A DNA stretch of 27,485 nucleotides, taken from the IMG/VR virus record IMGVR_UViG_3300042301_004339, positions 1 to 27,485 of that record; one strand, written 5' to 3'. This document shows positions 24,713 to 27,485 of this stretch, piece by piece; the first letter of the stretch is position 1; each line of letters begins with the position of its first letter. The DNA is from a virus. The translations under genes were made by a program, and so were the position numbers. The notes below the pieces were generated by a model that was not told the origin of the DNA, did not search any database, and worked only from the letters and a program-made list of their open reading frames with translations.

Positions 24713-26398
24713 GTGGGTATATTTACCAATGACGAAGTAACACCTCCGTCTCCACAGTCAAAAAATAAAAAGCCTCAGAATTCAACATTTACTAATGTTT
24801 TTACAAATACAGCTCAGGCAGCAACATACTCAACTCCTAGAACTCTTACAGCTGCAGCAGCTCAAATTAAAGTTAATGACAAGGGTGAGTTTGAGCAATT
24901 TAGAATTCGTCGCTCTGCTGGATCTAGCGCATGGCAAGCCGAAGCTTGGGAATACTACGACGCTATTGGTGAAATCAAATACGCATTCAATTTAGTTGCG
25001 TCAGTTGTATCTCGTATCAGAATTTATGCAGCTGTTGTTGATGATCCATCAGAGACTCCAATCTCTGTTCGTCAATCAGAGCTCGTTGATGATCGTCTTG
25101 GTGCAGCAGCAGAGCGTGCACTTGCACGATTAAATTCTGCATACGGTGGACAAGCAGGTTTACTAAGAGATGCTGCTCTAAATCTTTCAGTTGCTGGTGA
25201 GTGCTATCTAGTACAGATGCCAGCACGACCAGCATATAACTTGCCAGAGTCTTGGGACATTCGTTCCGTTGATGAAGTAACAACAGATCCTCGTGGCGGT
25301 TTCAATGTTATTGGTCGTCGTGAACAATCCACTACAACACAAGGTGGAATTGATAAGAATTCAAAGCTAGGTAAGAATGCATTTGTTGGACGCATGTGGC
25401 GTTCACATCCTCGTTTTTCAGATGAAGCAGATTCATCACTTCGTGGTTTGCTTGATCTTTGTGCAGAACTCCTTCTACTGAATAGGACATTCCGTGCGAC
25501 TGCTCGTTCTCGTCTCAATGCTGGTGCGCTTTATTTACCAGATGGTCTTTCCGTCGCGTCGCAAGGTGACGGCGACTTCCCCTACGATTCTGAGGATGGT
25601 ATCGGCGCAGGGTTTACTGCCGAAGAAGCGGAAGATGAATTCGAAGAGCAGTTAATGGATGCGATGACAACTCCGATTCGTGACGAAGAGTCCGCATCAG
25701 CAGTTGTTCCTCTTATCATTCGTGGTCCTGCAGAACTTGGCGACAAGATTAAGCAGTTTAAGTTTGAGCGTTCATTCGACCCAGCACTAGCTGAGCGTTC
25801 TGATCGTGTACTAGAGCGCATCCTTCAAGGATTAGATGTTCCAAAGGATGTTGTTACAGGTTTAGCAAATGTTAAGTACTCAAATGCAATGCAGATTGAT
25901 GAATCACTATATAAGGCACACATTGAGCCACTTATGTTGCTCATTGCAGATGCTCTAACAGTTGTTTACCTTCGTCCATACCTTATTGCAAATGGTTTTG
26001 AAGAAACACAAGTTAACAAGATTGTTGTTTGGTATGACCCATCAGCAATTGCAACTCGTAATGACCGTGCAACAGATGCAGACGCAGGATTTGATCGCAT
26101 GGCAGTCTCTGCAAACACATGGCGTCGTGCTCATGGCTTCTCAGATGCAGATGCACCTACTCCAAAAGAACTTTCAATCCGTCTTCTACAAGAGCGAGGC
26201 GTATTTACTCCAGAATTTACAGAAGCAATGCTTTCAGCACTTGCTCCAGAGGTTATTAACACAGTTAGATCACAGCAACAGCAATCATCAGTTGCCCCTA
26301 TCCCACCAGAGCTTCAGCAAGCACTTGATGCCGCAAGCGAAGGTGCAGAAGAAGCAGGAATTACATCTGAAGCCCCAACAGAAGGGCAAGAGCAGTAA
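24713..26398 (+). CDS. portal protein
   Basis: 561 aa, GTG start six bases after AAGGAG. Actinophage portal features: FNLVASVVSRIRIYAAVVDD, LSVAGECYLVQMPARPAY, WDIRSVDEVTTDP, then RMWRSHPRFSDEADSSLRGL and LCAELLLLNRTFRATARSRL, and FDPALAERSDRVLERILQGLD with VTGLANVKYSNAMQIDESLY. It forms the ring through which DNA enters and leaves the head. A Gln/Ser/Pro-rich C-terminal tail (about 510-561) follows. Codon use is plainer and more GC-balanced than in the accessory genes. Its stop overlaps the next start (TAATG). Confidence 0.92.
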   Translation: MGIFTNDEVTPPSPQSKNKKPQNSTFTNVFTNTAQAATYSTPRTLTAAAAQIKVNDKGEFEQFRIRRSAGSSAWQAEAWEYYDAIGEIKYAFNLVASVVSRIRIYAAVVDDPSETPISVRQSELVDDRLGAAAERALARLNSAYGGQAGLLRDAALNLSVAGECYLVQMPARPAYNLPESWDIRSVDEVTTDPRGGFNVIGRREQSTTTQGGIDKNSKLGKNAFVGRMWRSHPRFSDEADSSLRGLLDLCAELLLLNRTFRATARSRLNAGALYLPDGLSVASQGDGDFPYDSEDGIGAGFTAEEAEDEFEEQLMDAMTTPIRDEESASAVVPLIIRGPAELGDKIKQFKFERSFDPALAERSDRVLERILQGLDVPKDVVTGLANVKYSNAMQIDESLYKAHIEPLMLLIADALTVVYLRPYLIANGFEETQVNKIVVWYDPSAIATRNDRATDADAGFDRMAVSANTWRRAHGFSDADAPTPKELSIRLLQERGVFTPEFTEAMLSALAPEVINTVRSQQQQSSVAPIPPELQQALDAASEGAEEAGITSEAPTEGQEQ

Positions 26399-27485
26399 TG
26401 TCTGATGAATCAATCGACGTTGTAACTACTTCACTCGTTGCAGCTGGCGATCCTTGCTGGGATGGATACAAGCAAGTAGGTATGAAAAAAGACAAAGACG
26501 GAAAAATGGTTCCCAACTGTGTTCCTGTCGACGCTTCAGATGATTCAGAGTTTGCAGCAAAGAAAAAGCGAACAATTTCGCAAACTCCTGCTCCAAAGAA
26601 AGATCAAATTAAAGGTTCTAGCAAAAATAAAAAGGGATCTGCGTCAGGAACTCGTAAAGTTAAGTTTTCTGCAGCAGTAGAGAAGTCTTTAAAGAATAAA
26701 GTCGAACAGCACAACGAAAAAGCTGGTAAAGGTCGTCGTGCAACTGTCGGAATGTTAAAAGCTGTCTATCGCAGAGGTGCAGGTGCTTATAGCGTCTCAC
26801 ATCGTCCAGGAATGACTCGCAACCAATGGGCAATGGGTCGAGTAAATGCATTTCTTAAATTGTTGAAGTCTGGAAAGCCATCAAACTCTGCATACAAGAC
26901 AGATAATGACTTACTTCCTTCTGGACATCCACGTTCAACTAAGAAATCAAACTCCATTGCAGCTTCAGCAGGTTTGGTTCCTGAAGAGAGCGATCTAGCA
27001 GAAGCGCTAGTCGAGATTGCAGACAAATATGGAAGATTCAACGAAGATGCCACAGGAATCTGGGCAGGATACACACCTCCAGCCGAAAATGATGTCAGAG
27101 GTATCGGAGTCAAATGCTCTAACTGTGTTTTATACATGGGTAATGGCTCGTGCAGAATCATCGAACTCGAAGTCGAGGACGAAGGTAAGTGTCGTTTTGC
27201 GGTTATCCCAGATGGCGTCGTTGATGTTGGAGTTCTCGAAGGTGAGAAGCTCGGAAACGAAATCCAATCACCACAAGAGCTAGCAAAACTTGCTAACGAG
27301 TGGCGTTACGAACAAGAATTAAATATTGACCTTCTAGCTGAAGAAGATTACTCATCTCCAGAAGAAGCAATCCTTGCTATGGCAGAGTATTCAGGATTTG
27401 GATACGAAGCAGAGCACGCAGTTCGTGCATCTTGGCTTCGTGGAGTTCGTAATGGAGAAAATCCATTCAAGCGAGCATCTCTTCT
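26398..27485 (+). CDS. DUF5872-like head-module protein, cut by the window end
   Basis: At least 362 codons, no stop before the end. Segments in order: DPCWDGYKQVGMKKDKDGKM then VPNCVP (about 18-43); a KSLKNKVEQHNEKAGKGRRA helix; KAVYRRGAGAYSVSHRPGMT then RNQWAMGRVNAFLKLLKSGK and a NDLLPSGHPRS end (about 121-181), the DUF5872-like unit; and CSNCVLYMGNGSCRIIELEV then CRFAVIPDG (about 241-270), a Cys motif like high-potential iron-sulfur domains. Position directly after the portal suggests the capsid maturation or scaffold-protease slot; no protease site is visible in the part present. Confidence 0.75.
   Translation, partial: MSDESIDVVTTSLVAAGDPCWDGYKQVGMKKDKDGKMVPNCVPVDASDDSEFAAKKKRTISQTPAPKKDQIKGSSKNKKGSASGTRKVKFSAAVEKSLKNKVEQHNEKAGKGRRATVGMLKAVYRRGAGAYSVSHRPGMTRNQWAMGRVNAFLKLLKSGKPSNSAYKTDNDLLPSGHPRSTKKSNSIAASAGLVPEESDLAEALVEIADKYGRFNEDATGIWAGYTPPAENDVRGIGVKCSNCVLYMGNGSCRIIELEVEDEGKCRFAVIPDGVVDVGVLEGEKLGNEIQSPQELAKLANEWRYEQELNIDLLAEEDYSSPEEAILAMAEYSGFGYEAEHAVRASWLRGVRNGENPFKRASL

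Noticed and set aside
25962-26405. 147-residue plus-strand frame inside the portal gene
   Set aside because: Out-of-frame shadow of the portal gene with Gln/Leu/Met-biased composition.

Overview
The window looks like part of a tailed double-stranded DNA phage (Caudoviricetes) of an actinobacterium, probably a low-GC host such as a freshwater planktonic lineage (host is inference). The signs are a portal protein and a following head-module gene at the right end, a terminase-small-subunit-like zinc-finger protein at the left edge, a lysis cassette, two HNH endonucleases, and many short proteins that resemble families carried by actinobacteriophages (DUF2958, DUF3846, DUF1360, an Ntn-hydrolase/proteasome-like protein, an MSMEG_6728-type pyrimidine-dimer-glycosylase relative). 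I see no tRNA, CRISPR array, insertion sequence, integrase, polymerase or large terminase subunit.

Layout. 1-4.7 kb: terminase-like gene, then almost 1 kb without a credible gene, packed with a dispersed GC-rich/AT-rich repeat (core CCCGGAARTAANAAC), a long hairpin, and a few genes set among more copies. 4.7-8.7 kb: a MoxR-type AAA ATPase followed by a large protein with an N-terminal HExxH motif and a C-terminal VWA domain, a chaperone/metallopeptidase-like pair. 9.2-20.3 kb: more than 30 small plus-strand genes in short transcription units, many encoding zinc ribbons, plus a proteasome-like hydrolase, DUF2958 and two HNH proteins; two tiny zinc-ribbon genes run on the minus strand. 20.3-21.8 kb: lysis genes (holin-like membrane protein, SLT/lysozyme-like protein, peptidoglycan-binding protein). 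21.8-22.6 kb: two minus-strand genes, convergent with the lysis genes. 22.6-23.1 kb: 15-bp iterons beside very AT-rich DNA, a candidate origin. 23.2-27.5 kb: HTH protein, DUF1360 membrane protein, portal, and a DUF5872-like head-module protein cut by the window end.

The most unusual content is the regulatory architecture of the 5-22.6 kb region. Units repeatedly have the order: intrinsic terminator, a 20-bp element (CTATRTATRAAGGGGAAAAA, about 22 copies), a sigma70-type promoter whose spacer holds a CAGGAAAGT box in fixed register with the -10 (13 promoters, both strands), a hairpin at the very 5' end of the mRNA whose loop is AAGGG/AAGGGA while the stem sequence changes between copies, and then the gene. 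A few genes instead look leaderless, and two seem to start with ATT placed correctly behind a strong Shine-Dalgarno. Together these suggest a coordinated phage-specific transcriptional and post-transcriptional control system for the accessory region. All functional statements rest on reading motifs by eye; no database search was possible.
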